A DNA stretch of 64,000 nucleotides from an uncultured Eubacterium sp. (lineage in GTDB: Bacteria > Bacillota > Clostridia > Lachnospirales > Lachnospiraceae): positions 1 through 64,000 of the forward strand of contig CAKRDZ010000008.1 in NCBI GenBank assembly GCA_934316845.1. The letters run 5' to 3'. Below, piece by piece: positions 25,474-35,300 of this stretch (position 1 is the first letter of the stretch; each line of letters opens with the position of its first letter). Below the pieces are notes generated by a model. The model saw nothing but the letters and a program-made list of their open reading frames with translations. It made no database searches and had not been told where the DNA came from. The position numbers and the translations under genes are program-made.

Positions 25474-25668
25474 GTAACTATTCAGGACACCCCTCCCCGC
25501 ACATTCGCATTTCGAACACTTCATGTCCTTTCTCGCCTTTGCCAAGGCTAAAAATGCTCATATATGGGGAGGGGAGCCCTATTAGGATCTAAATGAATGG
25601 AAATCAAAGCCTCTTACGTGCAAGCACGATGATTCATTGATTTCCATACATTGATCCTGAATAGTTAC
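25474..25668 (+). mobile_element. MITE-like element, copy 1 (195 bp)
   Basis: The ends are GTAACTATTCAGG and CCTGAATAGTTAC, a perfect 13 bp terminal inverted repeat. The element is flanked by a perfect 8 bp direct repeat AATAAAAT (25466-25473 and 25669-25676). Inside are a CCCCTCCCC/GGGGAGGGG stem, small hairpins around GAACACTTC and GCCTTTGCCAAGGC, and a long stem pairing 25592-25607 with 25637-25652 around the conserved loop TTACGTGCAAGCA. It encodes no protein. GTAA ends plus an 8 bp duplication suggest mobilisation by an IS66-family transposase. Confidence 0.85.
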
Positions 25669-25699
25669 AATAAAATAATTTACGAAAAGAGGAATTACA

Positions 25700-26623
25700 A
25701 TGATTGAATCGGTAGCAGTTTTGGGTGCAGGAGCAGTCGGATCGTATGTGATCTGGGGGCTTTCCGGGCTGGAGGGAGTCCGGTTAGGAGTGGTCGCAGA
25801 AGGAGAAAGAGCCGAGCGGCTGAGGGACAGAGGATGTAAGATCAATGATAAGGTATACCATCCGCAGGTGTGGAGTCCGGAAGAGGCGAGACAGGCGGAT
25901 CTGCTTGTGGTTGCCTTAAAATATACCGCACTTTCCGGGGCAATGGAGATGATTCAGGAAACAGTGGGCGAAAATACCATTGTGATGAGTCTGATGAATG
26001 GCGTAGACAGTGAAGAAAAGATTGCGGAGAAGGTCGGGGAGGATCATATGCTGTATTCGGTGATCAAAATAGCTTCACACAGAGAGGGAGAAGGATTTTA
26101 TTTTGATCCGGAAACGACGGTAGGAATTATATTTGGCGAGAAAGAAGCACCTTATGACAGTGAAAAGGTAAAGGCAGTCGAAGAACTTTTTGCAAGATCG
26201 CCGCTGCATTTTCAGGCGACGGAATATATTAGGGAAGAGTTGTGGAGCAAGTTCCGGCTGAATGTGTGTGATAATCTGCCACAGGCGATATTGGGAGCCG
26301 GAGTTGGATGTTATCAGGACAGTATCCATATGAAGACAATCAGCGATGGACTCCGGAAAGAATTGGAAGAAATTGCCAAGGCAAAGGGGATTGATCTGAG
26401 TAAGGTAGAGGATTCCTCCAAACTGCGGAGCGTTGTGCCAAAAAGTGCAAGATATTCGACATTGCAGGATCTGGATGCCGGACGGCAGACAGAGATTGAG
26501 ATGTTTTCCGGGGCGCTGGTAAAAATGGGAAAGGAACTGGGAATCCCTACTCCGTACAACGAATATACGTATCATATGATCAAGGCATTGGAAGAAAAAA
26601 ACGCCGGCAAATTTGACTATTGA
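25700..26623 (+). CDS. panE: Ketopantoate reductase (PanE/ApbA family)
   Basis: A 307-residue NADPH-dependent reductase. The dinucleotide-binding motif VAVLGAGAVGSYV opens the protein. The Lys of LVVALKYTAL and the segment LWSKFRLNVCDN are the expected active-site parts, and the ELGIPTPYNEYTYHMIK tail matches the family. Such enzymes reduce 2-dehydropantoate for CoA synthesis, but paralogues act on other keto acids, and no panBC genes are nearby. It follows the MITE directly; RBS AAGAGGAA. A leading promoter is not obvious. Confidence 0.8.
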   Translation: MIESVAVLGAGAVGSYVIWGLSGLEGVRLGVVAEGERAERLRDRGCKINDKVYHPQVWSPEEARQADLLVVALKYTALSGAMEMIQETVGENTIVMSLMNGVDSEEKIAEKVGEDHMLYSVIKIASHREGEGFYFDPETTVGIIFGEKEAPYDSEKVKAVEELFARSPLHFQATEYIREELWSKFRLNVCDNLPQAILGAGVGCYQDSIHMKTISDGLRKELEEIAKAKGIDLSKVEDSSKLRSVVPKSARYSTLQDLDAGRQTEIEMFSGALVKMGKELGIPTPYNEYTYHMIKALEEKNAGKFDY

Positions 26624-26653
26624 TCAGGAACTGTTAAAACCATAAAGTTTTAG

Positions 26654-26682
26654 TTGAAATTATTCCCAAACAATAGTAAAAT
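26654..26682 (+). promoter_or_regulatory. Promoter of glyQS
   Basis: TTGAAA (26654-26659), 17 bp spacer, TAAAAT (26677-26682). A small hairpin AGGTGC/GCACCT (26704-26709 and 26715-26720) lies just before the RBS. The leader is too short for a T-box riboswitch. Confidence 0.7.
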
Positions 26683-26735
26683 GGTGTAAGAATAATTTAT
26701 AAAAGGTGCATCCGGCACCTGATTGGAGGATAATA

Positions 26736-28124
26736 ATGGAAAAGACAATGGAAAAAATCGTAGCTTTGGCAAAAGGACGCGGCTTTATTTATCCGGGTTC
26801 GGAGATTTATGGTGGACTGGCAAATACATGGGACTACGGAAATCTTGGTGTCGAGCTGAAAAACAATGTTAAGAAAGCCTGGTGGCAGAAATTTATTCAG
26901 GAGAATAAATACAATGTTGGTGTGGACTGTGCGATTTTGATGAACCCACAGACATGGGTGGCATCCGGACATCTGGGCGGCTTTTCCGATCCTCTGATGG
27001 ATTGTAAAGAATGTCATGAGAGATTTCGTGCCGATCAGCTGATCGAAGCATTTGCAGAAGAAAATAATGTAGAATTGGACGGTTCCGTAGACGGATGGGA
27101 CAAAGAAAAGATGGAAGGCTTTATCAAAGAGCATTCCGTACCATGTCCGACTTGTGGAAAACACAATTTTACCGAGATCCGTCAGTTCAATCTGATGTTT
27201 AAGACATTCCAGGGTGTTACCGAAGATGCGAAAAATACCGTATATCTTCGTCCGGAGACGGCACAGGGAATTTTTGTAAACTTTAAAAATGTACAGAGAA
27301 CATCCCGTAAAAAAGTACCGTTTGGTATCGGTCAGATCGGTAAATCTTTCCGTAATGAGATCACACCGGGTAACTTTACGTTCCGTACCCGTGAATTTGA
27401 GCAGATGGAGCTGGAGTTCTTCTGTGTACCGGATACTGACCTTGAGTGGTTCTCTTACTGGAAAGAATTTTGTATTAAATGGCTGCAGGATCTGGGCATC
27501 AAAGAAGATGAGATGCGTGTGCGCGACCATGACAAAGAGGAACTTTCTTTCTACAGTAAGGCGACAAGTGATATCGAGTTTCTGTTCCCATTTGGCTGGG
27601 GTGAGCTTTGGGGTATCGCAGACCGTACAGATTACGATTTGACACAGCATCAGAATGTATCCGGCGAGGATATGAGTTATTTTGATGATGAGAAAAAAGA
27701 AAAATACATTCCATATGTTATTGAGCCATCTTTGGGTGCTGACCGTGTGACATTGGCATTCCTTTGCAGCGCTTATGACGAAGAAGAGTTAGAAGGTGGA
27801 GATACACGTACTGTAATGCATTTCCATCCGGCTTTGGCACCGGTTAAGATTGGTGTGCTGCCATTGTCAAAGAAACTCAACGAAGGGGCAGAAAAAGTAT
27901 TTGAAGAATTGAGCAAATATTATAATTGTGAATACGATGACCGTGGAAATATCGGTAAGAGATACCGCCGTCAGGATGAGATCGGTACTCCATTCTGCAT
28001 TACCTACGACTTTGATTCCGAAGAAGACGGTATGGTTACGGTTCGTGATCGTGATACGATGGAGCAGGAGCGTATTAAGATCACAGATCTGAAAGCTTAT
28101 TTTGAAGAGAAATTCACATTTTAA
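26736..28124 (+). CDS. glyQS: Glycyl-tRNA synthetase, single-chain type
   Basis: About 462 residues; charges tRNA-Gly. It is the alpha2, class II type: IYPGSEIYGGLANTWDYG at the start, motif 2 around GQIGKSFRNEITP, and motif 3 near EPSLGADRVTLAF. A CX2C...CX2C-like zinc module lies near residues 93-150 (DCKECHERF and CPTCGKHNF). The anticodon-binding domain is C-terminal. The ATG follows GGAGGA. It is followed after 14 bp by cysS, so the two synthetases share an operon. Confidence 0.96.
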   Translation: MEKTMEKIVALAKGRGFIYPGSEIYGGLANTWDYGNLGVELKNNVKKAWWQKFIQENKYNVGVDCAILMNPQTWVASGHLGGFSDPLMDCKECHERFRADQLIEAFAEENNVELDGSVDGWDKEKMEGFIKEHSVPCPTCGKHNFTEIRQFNLMFKTFQGVTEDAKNTVYLRPETAQGIFVNFKNVQRTSRKKVPFGIGQIGKSFRNEITPGNFTFRTREFEQMELEFFCVPDTDLEWFSYWKEFCIKWLQDLGIKEDEMRVRDHDKEELSFYSKATSDIEFLFPFGWGELWGIADRTDYDLTQHQNVSGEDMSYFDDEKKEKYIPYVIEPSLGADRVTLAFLCSAYDEEELEGGDTRTVMHFHPALAPVKIGVLPLSKKLNEGAEKVFEELSKYYNCEYDDRGNIGKRYRRQDEIGTPFCITYDFDSEEDGMVTVRDRDTMEQERIKITDLKAYFEEKFTF

Positions 28125-28138
28125 AGGAGTGTAAAAGC

Positions 28139-29554
28139 GTGAAGACTTATTTGTACAATACCCTTTCTAAGAAAGTGGAAGAGTTTGTTCCCAATGAGCC
28201 GGGAAAAGTGGCTATGTATACCTGCGGACCGACGGTGTATCATTTTGCGCATATCGGAAATCTCCGCAGCTATATCATGGAAGATGTGCTTGAAAAATAT
28301 CTTCGTTTTGCCGGATATGATGTAAAGCGTGTCATGAATATTACCGATGTCGGACATCTGTCAAGTGACGGAGATACCGGAGAAGACAAGATGCTTGCCG
28401 GCGCAAAGAGAGAGCACAAATCCGTAATGGACATCGCAAAATTTTATACCGATGCGTTTTTTGACGACTGTAAAAAATTGGAAATCAAACGTCCGGATGT
28501 TGTAGAACCGGCTACCAATTGTATCAATGAATTTATCCATATGATCGAGGTGCTTTTGGAAAAAGGGTACGCCTATGTTGCGGGTGAAAATGTATATTTT
28601 GATACTTCAAAGTTAGAGAATTATTATGTATTGTCTTCCCAGAACGAAGAAGACCTGCAGGTCGGAGTTCGTGATGATGTAGAAGAAGATGAGAATAAAC
28701 GCAACAAAACAGATTTTGTACTCTGGTTTACAAAGTCAAAATTTGACAATCAGGAATTGAAATGGGAAAGCCCGTGGGGCGTCGGATATCCCGGCTGGCA
28801 TATTGAATGTTCCAGTATCAGTATCAAGCATCTGGGAGAATACATGGACATTCACTGTGGCGGCGTGGACAACATTTTCCCACATCATACCAACGAGATC
28901 GCGCAGAGCGAATCGTATCTGGGACATAAATGGTGTAATTACTGGTTCCATGTCAACCATTTAAAGACCAATGGCGGGAAGATGAGTAAATCCAAAGGAG
29001 AATTTCTTACGGTCTCCCTTTTGGAAGAAAAAGGATATAATCCGATGGTATACCGTATGTTCTGCCTGCAGTCGCATTACCGGAAACCGCTTGAATTTTC
29101 TTATGAGGCATTGGACAATGTGGCGACCGCTTATGAGAAACTGTTAAAGCGGATCAAAGCGATTCCGGAAGAGGGAGAAGTAAATGCAGATCAGGTGGCT
29201 GCTTACCATGAAAAATTTGGCGAGGCAGTCGGAAACGATATGAATACTTCGATGGGACTTACGATCGTGTACGATCTGCTGAAAGAAGATTTTTCCGGTG
29301 CGACCAAGAGAGCGATCCTTGCCGATCTGGATACGGTATTATCTCTGGAACTTACCAAACCGTGGGAAGATGCCGGAGAAGAAGTCGATGAAGAATTGAG
29401 TGCTTTTGTGGAAGAAAAGATCGCAGAGCGTGCGGCAGCGAAAAAGGCAAAAGATTTTGCCAAAGCCGATGCCATACGCGATGAGCTGAAAGCAAAAGGA
29501 ATCTTAATAAAAGATACAAGAGAAGGCGTTGTCTGGGAGAAAGTCGGAGAATAA
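28139..29554 (+). CDS. cysS: Cysteinyl-tRNA synthetase
   Basis: A 471-residue class I synthetase. Visible hallmarks are YTCGPTVYHFAHIGNLRSY (HIGH-type HIGN), the zinc-binding CGPT and WHIECSSIS segments, and KMSKSKGEF (KMSKS). The C-terminal AKAKDFAKADAIRDELKAKGI helix is typical of CysS. It starts with GTG behind AAAGGAG, 14 bp after glyQS. A hairpin follows the stop. Confidence 0.96.
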   Translation: MKTYLYNTLSKKVEEFVPNEPGKVAMYTCGPTVYHFAHIGNLRSYIMEDVLEKYLRFAGYDVKRVMNITDVGHLSSDGDTGEDKMLAGAKREHKSVMDIAKFYTDAFFDDCKKLEIKRPDVVEPATNCINEFIHMIEVLLEKGYAYVAGENVYFDTSKLENYYVLSSQNEEDLQVGVRDDVEEDENKRNKTDFVLWFTKSKFDNQELKWESPWGVGYPGWHIECSSISIKHLGEYMDIHCGGVDNIFPHHTNEIAQSESYLGHKWCNYWFHVNHLKTNGGKMSKSKGEFLTVSLLEEKGYNPMVYRMFCLQSHYRKPLEFSYEALDNVATAYEKLLKRIKAIPEEGEVNADQVAAYHEKFGEAVGNDMNTSMGLTIVYDLLKEDFSGATKRAILADLDTVLSLELTKPWEDAGEEVDEELSAFVEEKIAERAAAKKAKDFAKADAIRDELKAKGILIKDTREGVVWEKVGE

Positions 29555-29583
29555 GCGTAACAAAACTGTTACGAGTAAACAAA

Positions 29584-29618
29584 GAAAGCGAGGAGGCGTT
29601 GTACGTTTCCCCGCTTTC
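29584..29618 (+). terminator. Hairpin after cysS
   Basis: A 10 bp stem with one mismatch pairs GAAAGCGAGG (29584-29593) with CCCCGCTTTC (29609-29618). The T tract is weak, so some transcription may continue into the response-regulator gene. Confidence 0.6.
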
Positions 29619-29638
29619 CTTATATGAGGAGATGAAAG

Positions 29639-30385
29639 ATGTTTCATATCGCCGTATGTGATGACGAAAAAAAGTATTGTGAAGAGATGCAGCAAAAAAT
29701 AAACCGATACGCTGAAAAAAATGACTGCGAGATCTGTGTGGATTGTTATTATAGCGGAGAAGCGCTGTGGCTTGCTTATGAGAAACAGTACGACATATTG
29801 ATCTTAGATGTAGAGATGACTGGGATTGACGGAGTGCATCTGGCAGAAAATATTCGAAAGACCGACGAGGAAGTGGTTATCATCTTTTCCACGTCGCACC
29901 GCCAGTATGCACTCGATGGCTACCGCGTTGAGGCGTCCGGTTATATCGTAAAGCCGTTTTCCGAAGAAACGGTAGGCAGGGAACTGGAAAAGGCATTTCG
30001 CAGGATCCGGGAGAGCAGTTATGATCTGGCGGTTTCTTTTAATGGAGAAGTTACGATGATCGCGATGAGTCAGTTATTATATGTAGAAGTGTACCGACAT
30101 AAACTAATCTATCACCTGGCAGATGGAAGGAAACTCCGGGGAACCGGGTCGCTGAAGGAAGTGAAAAAGCAGGATGCCAAAGATCTTTTGGTGCAGACGC
30201 ACAAAAGTTTTCTGGTAAATCTCATGTGGATCACGTCGTATCAAAGCGGTCCGCATCTTGTCTTTGTCAAGGGAAGAGAAGACGGCGTCCCAATCAGTAA
30301 ATACCGGTATGATGAATTCGTAGAAACGTATATGGAGTATTACCGGAGGAAATTAACCAGACTTTCAGAAAAAGATGTCAGATAG
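29639..30385 (+). CDS. LytTR-family response regulator (AgrA-like)
   Basis: A 248-residue regulator. The receiver domain covers about residues 1-120, with the acidic pair in CDDEKKY, the phosphorylated Asp57 in LILDVEM and the Lys in YIVKPFS. Residues 140-240 form a LytTR DNA-binding domain (SQLLYVEVYRHKLIYHL and HKSFLVNLMWI). LytTR proteins bind pairs of direct repeats. The partner kinase is encoded 20 bp downstream. No AgrB/AgrD peptide genes are near, so the signal is unknown. Confidence 0.93.
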   Translation: MFHIAVCDDEKKYCEEMQQKINRYAEKNDCEICVDCYYSGEALWLAYEKQYDILILDVEMTGIDGVHLAENIRKTDEEVVIIFSTSHRQYALDGYRVEASGYIVKPFSEETVGRELEKAFRRIRESSYDLAVSFNGEVTMIAMSQLLYVEVYRHKLIYHLADGRKLRGTGSLKEVKKQDAKDLLVQTHKSFLVNLMWITSYQSGPHLVFVKGREDGVPISKYRYDEFVETYMEYYRRKLTRLSEKDVR

Positions 30386-30405
30386 GCAGAAGGGATAAAA
30401 TACAT

Positions 30406-31545
30406 ATGTTTTTCTTTATAACAATGATCATTGCAGGAGCAGGTACATTATTTCCGCTGCGCAAAAAGAGGGATTTTTTCCTTGGCTTGGCAGCGATGGC
30501 AATCTGTGCTTTTATTGAATTTCTGTGGTATTACATTTTCCGGGAAGCCTTTTTGGCAGAACCGTATACGGTGATTTGGGAAAATATCCATGAAAATAGT
30601 ATACTTTGGATTCATTTTGAATTATTGTATACGACAGTTGCCTTGTATACCTTTTTACTCTGGATATGGCCGCATATGCGCCCGGAGCGCAAAGGCCAGT
30701 CTGCGAGGGCGGTTTTCGAAAAGAGCAGCATGGCGGTGCTTTCCCTCGTTGTACTGGCGGCAGGGCTGTATTTCCAGTATACTTTTATATACCTGGATGG
30801 ATTTAAGGTGCGGTGCTGCTTTTTCCTGTGCCTGCTTTTATATGCTGCAATTCTCGTGAATTTTTTCAAAATAGAGAAGTATTATGAGATGAAACAACAG
30901 CAGAAAGAATATGAAGCGATGGAAAAAATCCGGATGCGCCAGCTGGAATTTTATCAATCGAAAATGCTTGCTGAAGATAAACTTCGTAAACTTACCCATG
31001 ACATGAGTAAGTATATGGAAGCATTTGAAAATTTAAAGAAAGAGCAGCCGGCAGAAATACAAGGTTATATCGAACAATTAGCGGATTCCATGCAGTCTGT
31101 GGAACGCAGTGTAGTTACCGGAAATGCGCTTGTAGACACGATTTTGATGGAGAAGGAAAAAGAGGCGCACGGCAAAGAAATAGACTTTCAGATCGTGGCG
31201 CAGACCACACGTTTGTCGGAGTTTAAAAGTGTCTATTTATGTTCTGTTTTTGCCAATGCGTTGGACAATGCCATTGAGGCGTGCGAAGAGGTGCCGAGGG
31301 AGAAGGCATTTGTTAAAGTAGATATTACAGAAGCGGGATCCGGCGTATATATTCTTTTTGAAAATTCTTACCCGGAAGACCGTAAACAAAAATATTTTGA
31401 AACGTCCAAAGAAGATAAATTTCTACACGGATTTGGGTTGAAAAACATACAAAACGGAGTGGAAAAGTGCGGTGGAAATGTATCCATTCATATGGGAGCC
31501 GGGGTGTTTTCTCTTTCCATCCTGCTAAATGGGATGTCAAAATGA
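30406..31545 (+). CDS. AgrC-like sensor histidine kinase
   Basis: A 379-residue membrane kinase. About four to five hydrophobic segments fill residues 1-165. A coiled linker leads to His198 in KLTHDMSKYM. The ATPase domain has the N box FANALDNAIEACE and the G box HGFGLKNIQ. This is the GHKL/HATPase type paired with LytTR regulators. The sensor part has fewer helices than AgrC, so a quorum peptide ligand cannot be assumed. It is cotranscribed with the response regulator. Confidence 0.9.
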   Translation: MFFFITMIIAGAGTLFPLRKKRDFFLGLAAMAICAFIEFLWYYIFREAFLAEPYTVIWENIHENSILWIHFELLYTTVALYTFLLWIWPHMRPERKGQSARAVFEKSSMAVLSLVVLAAGLYFQYTFIYLDGFKVRCCFFLCLLLYAAILVNFFKIEKYYEMKQQQKEYEAMEKIRMRQLEFYQSKMLAEDKLRKLTHDMSKYMEAFENLKKEQPAEIQGYIEQLADSMQSVERSVVTGNALVDTILMEKEKEAHGKEIDFQIVAQTTRLSEFKSVYLCSVFANALDNAIEACEEVPREKAFVKVDITEAGSGVYILFENSYPEDRKQKYFETSKEDKFLHGFGLKNIQNGVEKCGGNVSIHMGAGVFSLSILLNGMSK

Positions 31546-31563
31546 CCAGATAGGCAGACCCCC

Positions 31564-31592
31564 TTGCGAAGCCGGAGAAAGATTTCTATAAT
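31564..31592 (+). promoter_or_regulatory. Promoter of the zinc-ribbon membrane protein gene
   Basis: TTGCGA (31564-31569), 17 bp spacer, TATAAT (31587-31592), 28 bp before the ATG. It starts just after the kinase stop codon, so this gene can be expressed apart from the two-component genes. Confidence 0.65.
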
Positions 31593-31619
31593 GTAGAAAA
31601 AAAGGGAAGGATTCCCGGA

Positions 31620-32237
31620 ATGGAGCATACTATGAAATGTGATTATTGTAAGATTCATTATGAAGAGAGTGAGGGCGTCTGTCCAAATTGCGGCATGACA
31701 CCGAGAAAGCGCAGCATAAAGATTTTATGTGCGGTGGCGGAAGTAATATTTTGGATGATCTGGATTTTTATTATTCCTTATGCGTATCTGGAAGTTAAGA
31801 TCGGGCATCCGCTGATTGCGGTTGCGGCTGTTATCCTTGCCCTGCCGTCGGTGTATTATCTGTTTCGCCGTTTTGTGGGAAGAAAACACTGTAAAATTTT
31901 GGCAGGTATCCGCGCCGGTATGCTTATCCTGAGTGCCTTGCTGCTTATCATTGGTTCGACCGGTAAATACCAGATTTCCGAAAGCCATGTGAAGCAGATG
32001 GCAGAGAGCCATTTGAAAGGTGCTTTTGTGCATGATAAGACATTTGAATACGGAACGTGTGAAGAGATTCAATATTTTACCGATCAAAAGGATCGTTTTG
32101 TCTATTGGGCGGAAGTAACGATGTCCTACCGGGTGAAAGACGGAGAGGGGAATGCGGTTTCGAAAAAACAGACATACATTATAAAATGGAATGCCACGAA
32201 CGATAACTATGAATGGCATGGAATCAAAGAAGAATAG
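31620..32237 (+). CDS. Zinc-ribbon membrane protein, unknown function
   Basis: A 205-residue protein. Residues 6-25 form a zinc ribbon with two CX2C knuckles (CDYC and CPNCG). Three hydrophobic segments follow, at about 35-57, 63-82 and 94-112. The remaining 90 residues look like a small folded domain outside the membrane (YWAEVTMSYRVKDGEG), followed by a charged tail. An ATG four codons later is an alternative start. No function is recognised. Its position next to the two-component system may indicate a target or accessory role, but it has its own promoter. Confidence 0.65.
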   Translation: MEHTMKCDYCKIHYEESEGVCPNCGMTPRKRSIKILCAVAEVIFWMIWIFIIPYAYLEVKIGHPLIAVAAVILALPSVYYLFRRFVGRKHCKILAGIRAGMLILSALLLIIGSTGKYQISESHVKQMAESHLKGAFVHDKTFEYGTCEEIQYFTDQKDRFVYWAEVTMSYRVKDGEGNAVSKKQTYIIKWNATNDNYEWHGIKEE

Positions 32238-32238
32238 T

Positions 32239-32286
32239 AAAACCCCGGTTGTGCAGGCATATCTTTGTCTGTACCGCCGGGGTTTT
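32239..32286. terminator. Two-way terminator between the zinc-ribbon gene and the GH2 gene
   Basis: A perfect 10 bp stem, AAAACCCCGG (32239-32248) with CCGGGGTTTT (32277-32286). A and T tracts on either side let it act on both converging transcripts. Confidence 0.85.
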
Positions 32287-32333
32287 GATTCTATTTTATT
32301 CTGATAGTGTCTGAATTGCTTTGCGGCAATGTA

Positions 32334-35300
32334 TCACTCAAATTGCAGCCATTCCAGATCGAATTTACATCCCGGAAGGAAGATCAGGTTCAGGTTATAA
32401 TCTCCGGATACCGGTTCTAACTCGAAAGTTTGTACCTGCGATTCGTCGCTGTAAGGGAAATCGACAATCTGGTTGATGACGTTATCGCTGCCGTCTGCCG
32501 GAGCAAATCTTACATGGATCGTATTCATCTCGATATGAGAACGTCCACAGATGGTGATCTGGTGGAAGCCATCTTCGGTAAAATGCATATTGGTATATTC
32601 TACCGTTACATTGTTTCCAATCTCGCGGATGGCATCGCCATCGATCGTAAACATATCTCCCGTAACGTTGGAGCAGTCGGAGGCAAGAAGTTTTGCGTAG
32701 GCTTTTTCTACCTTTGTGAAATAGAAGCCCTGCAGAGACATCTTGATTTCCGGATAAACGACGATGGAGATCGTCTGAACGCCTTTGAGTCTTTTGCTTA
32801 ATGTAAATACATTTTCCTGATAGTGGTTGTACCAGCTCTTGGCCTCGTAGGTTGCCTGAAGCAGACATTCGCCGGTGGCACAGGTGGTTCCCGGAGCGGC
32901 AGGTTCGGTGATGCTTCCTTTTTCGGAAGGAAGTCCCGGTGTACCAAGCCATACTTCGACCGGAAGCACATCGCTAAAGGAAAAAATTGGAAGATGGATC
33001 TCGTCGGAACCATAATCTCCAAAATCAATATTTTCAAAGGTTACCACAGTGCGGTCATTTCCGGTGATATAGACACCACCCTGGAAACTTAAGATCAGAC
33101 TGTCATCGGAACTTTCGGAATAGTCGATGGCGGATACGATCTTATAAGGATCATGTGTGGCATCGCCGAGTCCGGTCACTTCAAATTCCAATTCGGAGAT
33201 CACTTCAACGTGGTCTAAGCCGTTGCAGCAGGTACAGCACAGACGAAATTCGCCATCGCCGACGGCCTGGATCGAAGCGGTATTGCTTTCTTTGTCCACG
33301 GTGATCTTTACTGAGTTGCTCTGTACGCCGTTGAGTGTGACTGCCTTAAATTCAATGTCCTGATAGGTGGCATTTTCCGGATAAATTTTTGTCGTTACAA
33401 CGGTTTCTTTATGTTCGGCATCTAAAATCGAAGTGCCCTGGTTGTTCAGCTCAATCTTTCGAACCGGAATCTCATTTGTGCGGTCCGGAATGACAGTACC
33501 ATCTTCCAGTGTTTTTTGTGCAAGGGAATATGTCGTATTTTCCATCCGGCAGGAGATGCCGTCCGGAACGGTTTCGGCAGGTACTGCCTGTAGTGTCAGA
33601 TGGGCATCCGGCAGGGATGGTGAACTAACAGTTACCTGAATTTCGCCGGATTCTGTCTTTGCGGCGATGATCGCCAGCAGTTTTCCGCTGAATAATTTGC
33701 GGCTGGTGCCTTTGTATTGGTCAAAATCAGAACTGTCACCGTTGTCAAGGCCGATCAGGCGGCCGGCGCCGGTTACGGATACGTTCATGCGGCTTCGTCC
33801 ATTGGCGACGAGGATACCGTCCGCATCCAGGGTATCAATGGTGACAAAGATCAGATCTTCGCCGTCAGCCGTCAGCGTCTCTTTGTCCGGAGTAAGACGG
33901 ATGCCTGCCGGATCGCCAAATGATTGCTGGCGGTCTCTTGCGATCACATTACCATCTTCGTCGTAAGCAACGGCTTCAATCACTCCTTTGCTGTAAGGGA
34001 TCTGCCAGTCGCCGGAAAGCGTCGTGCCGTGAGTATGGTCGATCTCAACGACACCCTGACTCTGTCCCTGATAGAAGAGTTCTACTTTCGGGGCATTGGA
34101 GAAGATACGTACATCGATCAGTTGTCCTTCGTTGAAATCCCAGTAAGGCAGAAGATGTACCATCGGTTTTTTCTTATAATCGGTCCATTCTGCCTGGTAC
34201 AGGTAGAATGTGTCTTTTGGAAAGCCGGCAGTATCGACCTGTCCAAAATATGAATTTTTGGTAAAATATGGGGTTGGCTCGCCCAGGTAATCAAAGCCGG
34301 ACCAGAGGTACTGCCCAAAGCAGAATTCACGGTCGCGGTGTGCGATGATCGTATGCTCGGAATTTTTTGCCCCCCAGTTTGTCGTACAGTTTCCGAGAGT
34401 TGAACACTGTAAGTCATCAAATGTCAAAAGACGGTTGGAAAGAGGAAAATGATAGATGCCGCGGCTTTGTACGGTGGCACTTGTCTCACTTCCAAATATT
34501 TTCCAGTCCGGATATTTTTCATGATGTTCGTCATAACATTTATCGAGGTAATTGTAGCCGACAAGATCGATCACTTCGCCGGTGCGCTGGGCAGCTTCCC
34601 ACTCGATATAATTCGATGCCAGTGTGGTGCAGGCATTTTTGCGGTAATCGAGTTCGCGTACAGCATTATGAAGTTCTTTCGTCAGTTCCAGACCGCGGTC
34701 AAAATGGGTATCATAAATCTCATTTCCGATACCCCAGATGAAGACACAAGGGTGGTTGCGGTCCTGGCGGACCCAGCTTGTCAGATCCTTTTTCCACCAG
34801 TCTTTAAAGTCATTGCCATAGTCGTAATCGGTTTTGGTACGCTCCCACATATCAAAACTTTCCGTATAAAGGAGAAGTCCCAGCTCATCGCAGAGATTCA
34901 GCATATGCTCCGGCGGCATATTGTGCGCGTTTCGGATCGAATTTACGCCCATTTCCTTTAACGTGAGGAGCTGGCGGCGGAGTGCTGCTTTGTTCATGGC
35001 TGCACCAAGGGAACCAAGGACGTGGTGTTCACACGTACCATTGATCTTTACGTGGCGGCCATTTAAGAAAAATCCCTTATCCGCATCAAACGCAATATCA
35101 CGGAATCCCAGATTCTGGGTGATGGAGTCCGTAAGCGTATCGCCGGCATATAAGGAAGTGCGGATCTGATACAGATTTGGCTCTTCAATATCCCATAATT
35201 TTGGCTCAATAACGGTCAATACCTGTTTGTCAACTTGAACGGAATCCAAAAAGTGTATGCTGCTTTCGTGGGTTGTCACAAGAGTGCCGTCGGCATCAAA

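Noticed and set aside
26683..26735. Possible T-box leader before glyQS
   Set aside because: The leader is about 50 nt, too short for a T-box, and lacks the conserved T-box sequence. The same holds for cysS and proS.
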